Source of the DNA: Demequina oxidasica
GTDB taxonomy: Bacteria > Actinomycetota > Actinomycetes > Actinomycetales > Demequinaceae
Direction: 5' to 3'
Assembly: GCF_000975115.1 (NCBI RefSeq)
Contig: NZ_BBRE01000001.1
Location: forward strand, 1,021,322-1,085,321
Length of the DNA stretch: 64,000 nt
Shown here: piece after piece, positions 33,708 to 42,485 of the stretch
Position numbering within the stretch: the stretch's first letter is position 1
How the letters are laid out: every line of letters begins with the position of its first letter
Translations under genes and position numbers: made by a program
The notes under the pieces: generated by a model
Seen by the model: the letters and a program-made list of their open reading frames with translations, nothing else
Databases searched by the model: none
What the model was told of the DNA's origin: nothing

Positions 33708-34837
33708 CAGTTACTCGCCTCCACGTCCGCAAAGGACTGCTCATAACGTTCGAACCAGGCTCGTTCTGCTTGGACCGTCGAGTGTGGCTCCGCGTAGACG
33801 TGGTCGAACATCTCGAGCGTGGCGGGCTTTGACCAGCCGCGCACACTCTCGCGGGTGCGGGCGCCGAGCGCCTTTCCTTCCGCCGCGACAGCCTCGCGGA
33901 ACTCGTCGGGCAGTTCGTCGGCGCCTTCCAGGTACGTGGTGAGGCGGTCGATTGGGTCCCGCTCGCTCCAGTACTCCTCGTCGGCCTTGGTCCGGTAACG
34001 AGTGGGGTCATCCGAGGTGGTGTGGGCACCCATGCGGTAGGTCAGCGCCTCGATAAACACAGGGCCATTGCCACTGCGCGCGTGCTCGAGCGCCCACTGG
34101 GTGACGGCGTGACAAGCAATGACGTCGTTGCCGTCCACGCGGATTGAAGGCATGCCCCAGCCTTTAGCGCGGTCCGCCAGCGGGATGTTGGTCTGGCGCG
34201 TCACTGACTCGGAAATCGCAAACTGGTTGTTCTGGCAGAAGAAGACGACGGGCGCCTTGTTCACCGACGCGAAGGTCATCGACTCAGCAATGTCGCCCTG
34301 CGAGGTGGCGCCGTCTCCGAAGTAGCAGACCACGGCACCGTCCTTGTCCGCGTCGCCACTCGCGACCAGACCGTCGCGGTCCATGCCCATGGCGTAGCCC
34401 GTGGCGTGGAGCGCGTGGGCGCCGATCACCAGCGTGTAGAGGTGGAAGCCGTGCTCCGCGGGGACCCACGAGCCGTGCTCGAGGCCGCGGAAGATGCGCA
34501 GGATGCTGGGTAAGTCCACACCACGGGTCATGGCTACGCCGTGCTCGCGGTAGCTGGGGAAGACAAAGTCGGGATCACGCAACGCGTGGCCAGAGCCAAT
34601 CTGCGCGGCCTCCTGCCCATAGGACTGCACCCATAAACCGAGCTCCCCTTGGCGCTGGAGGCTCATGGCCTCCATGTCCCACGCACGCAGCACGGACATG
34701 TCGTGCCAGAACTCGCGCAGCTTCTCAGGCGTGAGGTGCGCCGCATAGGGCGAGAATGTCTGGTCTTGGAGTACCTCGCCCTGGTGGTTCAACAGGCGGA
34801 CGAGGCCGTCTTCGGAAAGCGGGCCTAGATTCTCCAC
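33707..34837 (-). CDS. pdhA: 2-oxoacid dehydrogenase E1 alpha subunit
   Basis: A 376-aa ThDP-binding subunit. The cofactor motif starts GDGATSQGDIAE (~residue 172) and ends with the NNQF part about 30 residues later. YRMGAHTTSDDPTRYR (~270) is the phosphorylation-loop region of the alpha family. It starts at GTG with GGGAG upstream and is first in the E1alpha-E1beta-E2 operon. Two tandem dyads overlap the likely promoter (34911-34938). The symbol follows the usual database name; the true substrate may be branched-chain 2-oxoacids. Confidence 0.9.
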   Translation of the reverse strand: MENLGPLSEDGLVRLLNHQGEVLQDQTFSPYAAHLTPEKLREFWHDMSVLRAWDMEAMSLQRQGELGLWVQSYGQEAAQIGSGHALRDPDFVFPSYREHGVAMTRGVDLPSILRIFRGLEHGSWVPAEHGFHLYTLVIGAHALHATGYAMGMDRDGLVASGDADKDGAVVCYFGDGATSQGDIAESMTFASVNKAPVVFFCQNNQFAISESVTRQTNIPLADRAKGWGMPSIRVDGNDVIACHAVTQWALEHARSGNGPVFIEALTYRMGAHTTSDDPTRYRTKADEEYWSERDPIDRLTTYLEGADELPDEFREAVAAEGKALGARTRESVRGWSKPATLEMFDHVYAEPHSTVQAERAWFERYEQSFADVEASN

Positions 34838-34910
34838 TTATTTCTCCCTTGCGCGCCGTGCGGTGCATTTGTCCGGCGGGAGGCAGCGTTTGTGCCCGGT
34901 CCCGCTAACT

Positions 34911-34946
34911 TACGCAAGCGTAGGCTACGGAACCGTAGGTTGGCAA
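34911..34946 (-). promoter_or_regulatory. Promoter with two tandem dyads for the 2-oxoacid dehydrogenase operon
   Basis: Reading the minus strand, TTGCCA (34946-34941), an 18-nt spacer and TACGCT (34922-34917) form a plausible promoter. Two palindromes of the TACG-N4-CGTA type overlap it: CTACGG-AA-CCGTAG (34925-34938) and TACGC-AA-GCGTA (34911-34922), centres 15 bp apart. This resembles TetR-type operators. Confidence 0.55.
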
Positions 34947-34949
34947 GAG

Positions 34950-36188
34950 TTACGCGCCTCGGTCGCCCTCAGCTGACCGCTTGGCCATGCGCCTCGACAC
35001 CAGGCGCACCGCACGGCGACGCCATTTGAGTGCCGCCGCGGCAAAGGCCATCGATAGGCGGACGGGCTTAGAGTCTGCGCTTCCGAGGGCAACAGCACGT
35101 TGCCGCAACCGCGCCGTGCGGGTGTAGCTCGGAATGCTCGCGCCTTCGAGAATGGTGCGGCGACTGGATGCCGCGCGCTCGCGCACCACGTCGAACCAGT
35201 CGTTGTCCACCTCAGGATGGAAGTAGTTATCCGCGGACCACTCTGGGTGGGGGAGGCGAAACTCAAGCCGCGCGAGGTTGTCCAATGTCCCGGTCATGCC
35301 ACTGTCAGCGAATACTTCATTGATATTCGCCGCATCCACGCCAAAATCGGTCAGCATCAAGGCCGGGACACCGACCGCGACCGCTTCAATGGCGCCAGTA
35401 GAGCTCACCGTGAGAAACCCGCGGCACGATGAAAGGTGGGTCGCGAGCGAGCCGCGCTCGAAGGACACGTTGGGAGGCAGTTCAACCGGGGTGGTTTGAG
35501 CGAGGTCTTGGAACGCATTCACTTCAGCGTGTGTCTGCGCCTCACCAAGATTCCCGCGTAGCTTGATGACGAAAGAAACTGACGGGTGGCTTCTCGCGGC
35601 GAGTGCGATGCCCCGAAGTAGTTCGACGCGCTCGACCTTGGTGCGCGGGACGAGTGCCTGCGGAGCAAAGATCACCGAACCCTCCGGGTCCGCTCCATGC
35701 ACCTCAAGTGGTCGATCCAGTGACGCGAGCCCCACATCAATTCCCGCTCCGGGTCCGACCAAGTCCTTCAGCGCAGCGCGTTCGCGCTTGCTGTGAACTA
35801 CATAGACATCCGCGTGGGCGCGCCACTGCACTCCGAGTTGCGTGGGTGGGTACCAGATACCCGGGATCCCAACCACAATGACGGGCGGTTTGACGAGCCC
35901 CTCAAGTGCACGTCGGCACAGCAGATCAATCAACGGGCCGCGGCAAGCGAGCAATACTGCGTCGTATTTGCCTGCCCTCATCTGTCTGACCACGTGCCGT
36001 GCTGAAACGGAAGGAGGCGTGGGCCAACGCCCATTCACGGCTTCCTTTACCTGGAGCTCGCTGGGAGTCACGGCGTTCTCTACAACCACCACGCGGGCGT
36101 CGACGTCTCGCGGCAAGTCAACGGCGCGGGAGACAGCCCACTTCAAGTAGGAATCAGAGTCGGCGACTATGAGGAGGCGCAGGGGCAT
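34950..36188 (-). CDS. DUF6716-like putative glycosyltransferase
   Basis: A 412-aa cytosolic protein with a GT-B-like layout: an N-terminal Rossmann start (LRLLIVADSDSYLKWA), a mid-protein PGIWYPPTQLGVQWRAHADVYVVHS, and a C-terminal donor-half pattern (GFLTVSSTGAIEAVAVGVPALMLTDFG, ~275-300) like capsule or sialic-acid-type transferases. This matches the actinobacterial DUF6716 family, which travels with nonulosonate/capsule loci. The ATG has AAAGGA upstream. It is divergent from the plus-strand operon that starts at 36312, so the two probably share a promoter region. Acceptor and donor unknown. Confidence 0.78.
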   Translation of the reverse strand: MPLRLLIVADSDSYLKWAVSRAVDLPRDVDARVVVVENAVTPSELQVKEAVNGRWPTPPSVSARHVVRQMRAGKYDAVLLACRGPLIDLLCRRALEGLVKPPVIVVGIPGIWYPPTQLGVQWRAHADVYVVHSKRERAALKDLVGPGAGIDVGLASLDRPLEVHGADPEGSVIFAPQALVPRTKVERVELLRGIALAARSHPSVSFVIKLRGNLGEAQTHAEVNAFQDLAQTTPVELPPNVSFERGSLATHLSSCRGFLTVSSTGAIEAVAVGVPALMLTDFGVDAANINEVFADSGMTGTLDNLARLEFRLPHPEWSADNYFHPEVDNDWFDVVRERAASSRRTILEGASIPSYTRTARLRQRAVALGSADSKPVRLSMAFAAAALKWRRRAVRLVSRRMAKRSAEGDRGA

Positions 36189-36311
36189 TGTGATCCTTTA
36201 GGTTCTTAGCAAAGTCGCATGATGCGGTCACGTCGGGGAGTCAATGTGGTCACGTACACGCATGAAGCCACGTGCTAGCCTAGCGAAACCGAACCGCCTA
36301 GGAGCCCGGCC

Positions 36312-36998
36312 GTGCAACACGCAAACACCGTCCTTGAGGGTGTTGCCGACCTCGTACATCACGCACTCCCTGAGATAGAGCGCCGTCGCTACTCAGTCCA
36401 TCTGAAGGCCGACAACACTCCGGTCACAGAGGCTGACGTCTACCTCGAAACGCGCATCGAGGATTTCCTTCGCGCGCAACTGGGCGAGGTGGATTTTGTG
36501 GGCGAGGAGTCGTACCGAGAGCGTCGTCAGGACGACTCGGGGTGGCGTGCGGTACTGGATCCGATTGACGGCACCGAGAACTTTACTTCGGGTCTCAAAG
36601 AGTGGGGCGTGTCGCTCACACTGTGGCGCGACGGCGCACACGAGGCAAGCATGCTGCTGCTGCCGGAGCTGGGCGAACGCCTCATCACCGGCGACAGCAT
36701 TGAGAAGAAGAACTCCCGTATCGTGGGGTTTTCCTCGGGCATGGGCGACGCACTTGTACGCCGATTGTCCGAAGCGGGGCAAGCCCGCATTACGGGGTGC
36801 GCCGTATACAATCTTTTTAACGTAATCACAGGCTCTTTCGCGCAATTTATCAACCCGATTGGCGCCTACTCATGGGATTTACTGGCCGGCTTGTCGCTGG
36901 CACTCGAACACGGATGTGAGGTCTCACTCGATGGACAGCCCTATCACGGCGAATATCTCGAACCTGGTCGCAAGTACTGCATCAGCGTACGAAACTGA
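36312..36998 (+). CDS. Inositol-monophosphatase-family phosphatase
   Basis: A 228-aa Mg-dependent sugar phosphatase of the IMPase/FIG superfamily. Metal ligands are visible in FVGEESY (~residue 62) and DPIDGTENF (~80-88), with a shortened C-terminal part (AYSWDLLAG, ~191) carrying the third Asp. The GTG start follows a CTAGGAG RBS. It heads the plus-strand nonulosonate operon and overlaps the next gene by 68 nt. It may dephosphorylate a sugar or ulosonate phosphate intermediate; that is inference from context. Confidence 0.85.
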   Translation: MQHANTVLEGVADLVHHALPEIERRRYSVHLKADNTPVTEADVYLETRIEDFLRAQLGEVDFVGEESYRERRQDDSGWRAVLDPIDGTENFTSGLKEWGVSLTLWRDGAHEASMLLLPELGERLITGDSIEKKNSRIVGFSSGMGDALVRRLSEAGQARITGCAVYNLFNVITGSFAQFINPIGAYSWDLLAGLSLALEHGCEVSLDGQPYHGEYLEPGRKYCISVRN

Positions 36999-38484
36999 CC
37001 GGATTGTAGTCCTGGGCAAGGGGCCCTCCGCTGACAAAGTGGATCACGCCATCTTCGATGGGGCAGTCGTCATTGGCATTAATGACGCGGAACGTATCAC
37101 GCCGGCCGATATCACCCTCTTCCACGAGGAATGGGTAGGGGAGTCTGTTGCTGAGGCGGGTCTCCGGTCAAAGGCATACATCACGTCAACCAACTTTGAA
37201 GCCCCCGGGCATACTGTTTTGCATCTCCCATACGAGCCCCTGTCCAATGACACAGCGGACATCATGATGGCTCGATTCCAGGATCGCGACAACCTCGCCA
37301 TCGAGGAGGTCATGCTGCTGACCGCTCTCGAGATCGCGCGCTTGATCGCCGATGAGCGTGGGCGGGAGCAGAAGGTCTACATGGTCGGTTTCGACTTTGC
37401 GCCTGATCTTGGCTACTCGCGTGCCGCCGCAACCGGACACAGCCCCGACCTCAGCAACAACCGGAAGCTTGGCGTAGAGATCCAAGCTGACGTCCTGCGA
37501 AACGCCCTCTACACACTGCGGGACACCAATCTCTCGATTGTTCACGTAGGTGAGCACGAACTCTCACAGGCAACGCCCGATGAAGTCAATATCAAGTTTG
37601 CTCCGCAGGCGGCCTCGCCGGTAGCGGAGAGCCCCGAGGTTCCGGTGGTGGAGATCACAGCGGAGATCACCACCAACCACTTCGGCGACCGCGAACGGCT
37701 AGAGAAGCTGGTCCGCGCCGCTCACGAAGCCGGAGCCGACTGGGTCAAGGTTCAGAAGCGTGATGTGAACTCCTTCTACTCCGCGAAGCAGCTCGCAGCT
37801 CCCTATGTCTCCCCCTTCGGCACCACGTTCGGCGAGTACCGCCACGCACTCGAGTTGGATCGCGACGACTTCGCCTACATGGATGATCTTTGCAGTTCGC
37901 TCGGCATAAGGTGGTTCGCTTCGGTGCTGGATCAGCCGTCGTTCGAGTTCATGGTCGAGATGGGCGCGCCATTGCTCAAGCTCCCCAGCACTATCTCCGA
38001 ACACAAGGACTACCTGCGCCACGTCGCGGAGACCTACAGCGGCCCGCTCGTGCTGTCCACCGGCATGACAGACCAGGCTTACGAGGATTGGGTATTAGAG
38101 ACCTTCGGGAATCAGGAGAAGCTCTACCTCCTACACTGCAACTCGGCATACCCGACGCCAGACGAGCACTGCAACATCGGGGTGGTGCGTCACTACAGCG
38201 AACTCGCCAAGCGGCACCCAAACATCGTGCCGGGATACTCAAGTCACGACCACGGCTGGATGGCCTCGGCCCTCGCGGTCGGTGCGGGCGCCGGAATGGT
38301 AGAGAAGCACGTGAAGCTCGGAAACACGGAGTGGGCGCACTTTGACGCCGTCGCTGTTGACCTCACGACGCCAGCTTTCAAGGACTACGTTGACCACGTA
38401 CGGGCCGCGCAGGTCTTTGTTGGTTCGTCCACCAAGCGGGTCACCGCGAGCGAGCACCACAAGTACACAGTCAAGGCCTCGTAA
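36931..38484 (+). CDS. NeuB-type nonulosonate synthase with N-terminal GT42/MptE-like domain
   Basis: A 517-aa two-domain protein. Residues ~20-195 begin VVLGKGPSADKVD and end with VYMVGFDFAP, the GxGPS...GxDF pattern shared by GT42 sialyltransferases and DUF115/MptE proteins. Residues ~230-515 form a NeuB aldolase barrel condensing a sugar with phosphoenolpyruvate: TAEITTNHFGD, WVKVQKRD, LSTGMT, LLHCNSAYPTPDEHCN, GYSSHDHG and VEKHVKLG. The SAF (antifreeze-like) domain usual after NeuB is absent. The ATG at 36931 lies inside the IMPase gene; no start exists after that gene ends. A second NeuB is at 46327. The fusion order is unusual. Confidence 0.8.
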   Translation: MDSPITANISNLVASTASAYETDRIVVLGKGPSADKVDHAIFDGAVVIGINDAERITPADITLFHEEWVGESVAEAGLRSKAYITSTNFEAPGHTVLHLPYEPLSNDTADIMMARFQDRDNLAIEEVMLLTALEIARLIADERGREQKVYMVGFDFAPDLGYSRAAATGHSPDLSNNRKLGVEIQADVLRNALYTLRDTNLSIVHVGEHELSQATPDEVNIKFAPQAASPVAESPEVPVVEITAEITTNHFGDRERLEKLVRAAHEAGADWVKVQKRDVNSFYSAKQLAAPYVSPFGTTFGEYRHALELDRDDFAYMDDLCSSLGIRWFASVLDQPSFEFMVEMGAPLLKLPSTISEHKDYLRHVAETYSGPLVLSTGMTDQAYEDWVLETFGNQEKLYLLHCNSAYPTPDEHCNIGVVRHYSELAKRHPNIVPGYSSHDHGWMASALAVGAGAGMVEKHVKLGNTEWAHFDAVAVDLTTPAFKDYVDHVRAAQVFVGSSTKRVTASEHHKYTVKAS

Positions 38485-38486
38485 AC

Positions 38487-39599
38487 ATGGGCGCGGAAGC
38501 CGACGACCTCGTAGTGGCGGACGAGTCTGGCACTCACAGGAGTTTCTCTGAGGCCTTTGTCGCAAATCGTCGCGCATTTCAAGCCGACCCCTCGGACGCC
38601 TCGCTCGCGTTCCGTGCGGGAATCAACGCGGAGCGCGCCCACAACTACATGGGTGCCGCTCTCGCATATGAGGAGGCACTGGCAGTACCCGGTGCACCAC
38701 CAAAGTACTGGTACTTTCTAGGGCGAGCACGAGAACAATTGAATGACCCGTATCGCGCTGGATCTGCGTATCGCAAGTACGCGAACCTTGCTGCTCGCAA
38801 AGGTCGGCCCTACTTTCAACATGACGGTGGACTATTACATTACGAGAAGGCCTTGCGATTCGGCGCAGGGGCCTATCCAGCGTATGGACATGTCGTTCTC
38901 CACGCCGCACTTCTCGCAGCCAAGTTGGGGCACCCAAAGATCAGGGTCGCGGAGCTCGGCGTAGCAAACGGCAGAGGCCTCATCGCGCTTGAAAAACACG
39001 CTCGCGCCGCTAAGGAACTTACGGGTGTTGATGTGGCCGTTTTTGGTTTCGACACCGGTGAAGGACTTCCGCCATCGGAGAATCCTCGCGACATCCCGTA
39101 TTACTTTGCCTCCGGTGACTATGGCATGGACGAGGATGCGCTTCGAGAGCGCATGACAACCGCTCAACTGATCCTAGGTGACGCCGCCGACACCTTTGGC
39201 GAATGGGCCGCTGCCGACGCCTCGCCCGTCGGTGCTATTCTTTTTGACATGGATCTGTACACATCCACGGCAGCAGTATTGCGCCTGATGGGTGATGTAT
39301 TGGACGACTCTCAGATATTGCCCCGGGTCGCAATGTATTTTGATGATCTCGTTCCTAAGAAAGACACTGAACGACTCAAGGACTATACGGAGTTTGCGGG
39401 AGAATCCCTCGCAATCAACGAGTTCAACGCTGCGAACAGCGATATCAAAATTGGTCGTGACACCTTTTTCTCGTCTATCCCCGATGGACAGCCGTGGCAC
39501 GAATGCATGTTTATGATGCATCGCTTCAATCACCCTCAATATAAAGGGCCCGTCCGCGAGCCCCAGCCCGCTGTGCGGCAACTAAGCCCAAATCGCTAG
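38487..39599 (+). CDS. TPR-linked TylF-like methyltransferase
   Basis: A 370-aa protein. Residues ~25-110 form TPR-like helical pairs (AGINAERAHNYMGAALAYEEAL, YWYFLGRAREQLNDPYRAGSAYRKY). The rest is a class I SAM-dependent methyltransferase of the TylF/MycF type: VAELGVANGRGLIALEKHA (SAM site, ~153), FDMDLYTSTAAVL (metal-binding DxD, ~253) and YFDDL. TylF enzymes O-methylate sugars, so this one may methylate the polymer or a nonulosonate. It starts 3 nt after the NeuB fusion. Codons are noticeably less GC-biased than in the flanking core genes. Confidence 0.78.
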   Translation: MGAEADDLVVADESGTHRSFSEAFVANRRAFQADPSDASLAFRAGINAERAHNYMGAALAYEEALAVPGAPPKYWYFLGRAREQLNDPYRAGSAYRKYANLAARKGRPYFQHDGGLLHYEKALRFGAGAYPAYGHVVLHAALLAAKLGHPKIRVAELGVANGRGLIALEKHARAAKELTGVDVAVFGFDTGEGLPPSENPRDIPYYFASGDYGMDEDALRERMTTAQLILGDAADTFGEWAAADASPVGAILFDMDLYTSTAAVLRLMGDVLDDSQILPRVAMYFDDLVPKKDTERLKDYTEFAGESLAINEFNAANSDIKIGRDTFFSSIPDGQPWHECMFMMHRFNHPQYKGPVREPQPAVRQLSPNR

Positions 39600-39642
39600 C
39601 GGAGTTACCCACCGCCGAGCGCCCCACGTCTGGAGAGATGCT

Positions 39643-40398
39643 TTGACTGAGTACGACGAACTAGTCGTGATTCCTGCCCGCTACCGTTCAACTCGTTTGC
39701 CGGGCAAACCTCTGGTAGATATTGCCGGCAAGCCAATGATCGTTCGCACCGCCGAACAGTGCTTGAAGGTGATGCCTCGGGAACAGGTTGTCGTCGCCAC
39801 TGACGATGAACGCATTGCTGAAGTGTGCGAGAAGAGCCGCCTACGAGTCGAAATGACGAACCCGGACCATCCAACCGGGGGTGACCGCGTTGCAGAGGTT
39901 GCCTCAAGAATTTCAGCGAAGACGTACATCAACGTTCAAGGCGACGAACCTATTTTCAATCCGCAAGACATTGTGGATATTGCGAACGCGTCCCGAGCGG
40001 ACCGAACCAAGACGATCATCGGTTATTGCGATATGACTGAAGAACAGTGGTTGGATTCCAAGTACCTAAAGCTGATCTTTGGTCTGAATAACCAGCTGAT
40101 CTACATTGGGCGAGCACCAGTACCCGGTTCTCATTCAGGGAAGTTTACAGTGGGGTTTAGGCAGGTTTGCGTGTACGCGTATCCCGGTAGTGCGCTCGCC
40201 GAATTCACTGCGACGGGAAAGCGCACTCCGCTGGAGAGTATCGAGGACCATGAGGTCATGCGCTTTCTTGAACTCGGGATGCCAGTCCACGTACTTCGGT
40301 TGTCCGATGACTCGCAGCCTGTGGACAGGCCGGACGACGTCCTCATCGTGGAACGCCGACTTAGAGAGTTAGAAGAAGCCGGCCTCACGGAGAAGTGA
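39643..40398 (+). CDS. kdsB: KdsB-type CMP-ulosonate cytidylyltransferase
   Basis: A 251-aa enzyme that activates a 3-deoxy-ulosonic acid with CTP. It matches the KdsB pattern: VVIPARYRSTRLPGKPL (~9-25), VVATDDERI, NPDHPTGGDRVAEV, NVQGDEPIF, then GIYAY-type (VCVYAYPG) and ESIEDHEVMRFLELG. KdsB normally charges Kdo for lipopolysaccharide, so its presence in a Gram-positive suggests a wall-polymer sugar (Kdo, Kdn or a derivative). The TTG start at 39643 has GGAGAGA upstream. It is coupled to the next gene (GTGA overlap). A second, NeuA-type enzyme is at 47195. Confidence 0.87.
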   Translation: MTEYDELVVIPARYRSTRLPGKPLVDIAGKPMIVRTAEQCLKVMPREQVVVATDDERIAEVCEKSRLRVEMTNPDHPTGGDRVAEVASRISAKTYINVQGDEPIFNPQDIVDIANASRADRTKTIIGYCDMTEEQWLDSKYLKLIFGLNNQLIYIGRAPVPGSHSGKFTVGFRQVCVYAYPGSALAEFTATGKRTPLESIEDHEVMRFLELGMPVHVLRLSDDSQPVDRPDDVLIVERRLRELEEAGLTEK

Positions 40399-42470
40399 CC
40401 ACAGCACACGTAAATATCATGACCAACTTAGATGAGGGCAACATCGAATCTCCCAAACGGAAACCTCACGCGATCGAGCGGGGACCCCGTGGCAAGCGAC
40501 TCAAGGCGGCGGCTAGGGGATTCTTAAAATCAAGTGCGACGTTGGCGTTCGCACTTCCGATGGTGGACGAATGCGTTGCTCTTCTTGCGCCTAGAGTTGG
40601 CTCCGTCGGCGTAACCCGAGCACAACGCGACATGGCGTTTCCGGCCAAATTCAGACCTAAGTTGCGCGACCGAATGGCGCGGGCGATGATCGGCCTCAAT
40701 CCTGGCGGTAAAGAGATGCTGCTCCAGCGGGCGCAACAGGACCGCGTCAAGAACGCTTCAGTGCTTGAACTTGCCGCCGCTCGCGAAGACACCAAAGGTA
40801 ACCGGCAAGCCGCGATATCGTATCGTCGCAAGGCCGTCGAAATGGATCCTGGCGCGGCACACAGATACGTCGCACTAGCTGCGGCCTTGCGGAAGTCAGA
40901 AACCACGGAGATTCAGCAGGACGGCATTCTCGGCTTGGTCTCAACACGCGTCGGTGACCGACGTGAGGCAATTGAGATGCTCGAGACTGCTCTCCGCGTT
41001 TCTGGAGGAAATTCTTATGTTTCCCATTCTCTTGGTATGGCACTTTTTGCCGATGGGCGGATGTTCGAAGCAATCCCCCATCTTGAAGCGGCAGTAGCGG
41101 TAGACGCCAAAGCACAGTGGGAGTACGAACTAGGAAGGGCCTACGCTCGTCCTCAAGTGCTCGACTTCGAACGCGCAAAGGCTGCGTACTTACGTGCCCT
41201 AGAGCTCAATCCGAAACACTCGATGGCGATGTCGCAGTTCATTATGGCTGCGTGTCGATCGAACCTGGATTGGCCCGTGATGTGGGAAATGGGGTGCCGA
41301 CTTCAAGACTTGCGCGCCTCCAGGATTAGCACTGACCAAAAGGACGCACTTGCGGTGATGCTTGAGTCAATCAAGCCGCTTTTCGTGGACCCCGATTTTG
41401 AGGCTTCGCGGGGCATGCCGATCGCGGCACTCAATAGGGCGCAAGCGCAAGGACTTCCGCTCCACAGTGTGCTGTTGAATCTGATCGCTGTCCGGCTGCA
41501 GTTCCTGGGCTATATCCGCGAAGGATTTGAAGTCAAAGAACTCATGGCTCGTCGCTACATTCGAGACTTCAGTACAGGGCGACGCGAGATTCCTCGTCTT
41601 CGGGCACGGTTGCAGGCGTACGCGTATCTCAACCGAATTGATGAGGCACTGGAACTACTAGACCCGCCGCTGTGGCCCTCCCCCGACCCCAAACAGCGCG
41701 CAAAGTTCGCCAAGCTTGCAGCCGATTTTCATCTACTATCCGGCAATGCCTCACCACTCGCTGAATATTCTCAGAAGCAGCGCGGCGTTGATCCCTTGCC
41801 CGGAGACGATGCGATGAACCGATTGATCGCGGGAAAGCGGGTCGCCATAGTTGGGCCTGCCGCGACTTCGGACAAGTTTGGCTCAATGATCGATGGTTAT
41901 GACACAATTATCCGGCCACGCTTCCAGAAAGAGTTCGTTGACGAGCACCGCGAACAGGGGGGAAGCAGAACGGACATCGCCTACTACTCAGGTCGTGATT
42001 TCGGCCCGTTGTATGAAGAGGTCGAAGCAGCCATCAATTGTGGCGACCTTCAACTCGCCACAATTCGCCCGTTGCTCTACGCGGAATATGGTTCCTCGGC
42101 TCCTGAGTGGCTCCGCTTCTATAGGCAAGAGATGTCTCTCTATATGAAGAGCTTCTCTTTGGGTATTCCCCGGATTGCGTATGATGTCCTGCAGTTTTCC
42201 CCTAGTGAGGTCACCATCTTCAACGCCGATCTCTACGCTGGTACTACGGCCTTCGCCGACGGCTACCGGCCCACGCACGACACCGCGATCGCGCCGGGTT
42301 CGGTCATGAACGATGTACTCGTTGCACACGATCTTGCCTTTGACTTCAGGTACCTAAAGGGCATGTACGACCATGGGATCATCGGCGCTGAGGGAATTTC
42401 AAAGCAAGTGCTAGAGATGACACAAGACGAGTACCTCGACCGAGTCGCGAGTGGTGGTGCGCTCCGCTAG
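40395..42470 (+). CDS. TPR protein with degenerate sialyltransferase-like C-terminal domain
   Basis: A 691-aa protein. Residues ~110-300 carry TPR-type repeats (AAISYRRKAVEMDPGAAHRYVALAAAL, AIEMLETALRVSGG, AKAAYLRALELNPKHSM) and more helical repeats follow to ~460. The C-terminal 210 residues start RVAIVGPAATSDKFGSMIDGYDTIIRP, resembling the nucleotide-binding motif of GT29/GT42 enzymes and of the gene at 44804, but with PAAT in place of GNS. GTG start overlaps the KdsB stop. It ends the plus operon, 15 nt from the convergent minus operon. It may be a transferase or a scaffold for one. Confidence 0.7.
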   Translation: MTTAHVNIMTNLDEGNIESPKRKPHAIERGPRGKRLKAAARGFLKSSATLAFALPMVDECVALLAPRVGSVGVTRAQRDMAFPAKFRPKLRDRMARAMIGLNPGGKEMLLQRAQQDRVKNASVLELAAAREDTKGNRQAAISYRRKAVEMDPGAAHRYVALAAALRKSETTEIQQDGILGLVSTRVGDRREAIEMLETALRVSGGNSYVSHSLGMALFADGRMFEAIPHLEAAVAVDAKAQWEYELGRAYARPQVLDFERAKAAYLRALELNPKHSMAMSQFIMAACRSNLDWPVMWEMGCRLQDLRASRISTDQKDALAVMLESIKPLFVDPDFEASRGMPIAALNRAQAQGLPLHSVLLNLIAVRLQFLGYIREGFEVKELMARRYIRDFSTGRREIPRLRARLQAYAYLNRIDEALELLDPPLWPSPDPKQRAKFAKLAADFHLLSGNASPLAEYSQKQRGVDPLPGDDAMNRLIAGKRVAIVGPAATSDKFGSMIDGYDTIIRPRFQKEFVDEHREQGGSRTDIAYYSGRDFGPLYEEVEAAINCGDLQLATIRPLLYAEYGSSAPEWLRFYRQEMSLYMKSFSLGIPRIAYDVLQFSPSEVTIFNADLYAGTTAFADGYRPTHDTAIAPGSVMNDVLVAHDLAFDFRYLKGMYDHGIIGAEGISKQVLEMTQDEYLDRVASGGALR

Positions 42471-42485
42471 CGGCCGGCGGGGGCG

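Noticed and set aside
36226-36255. GGTCACGT direct repeat (36226 and 36248) in the divergent promoter region
   Set aside because: Only 8 bp per copy; could occur by chance, so not listed as an operator.
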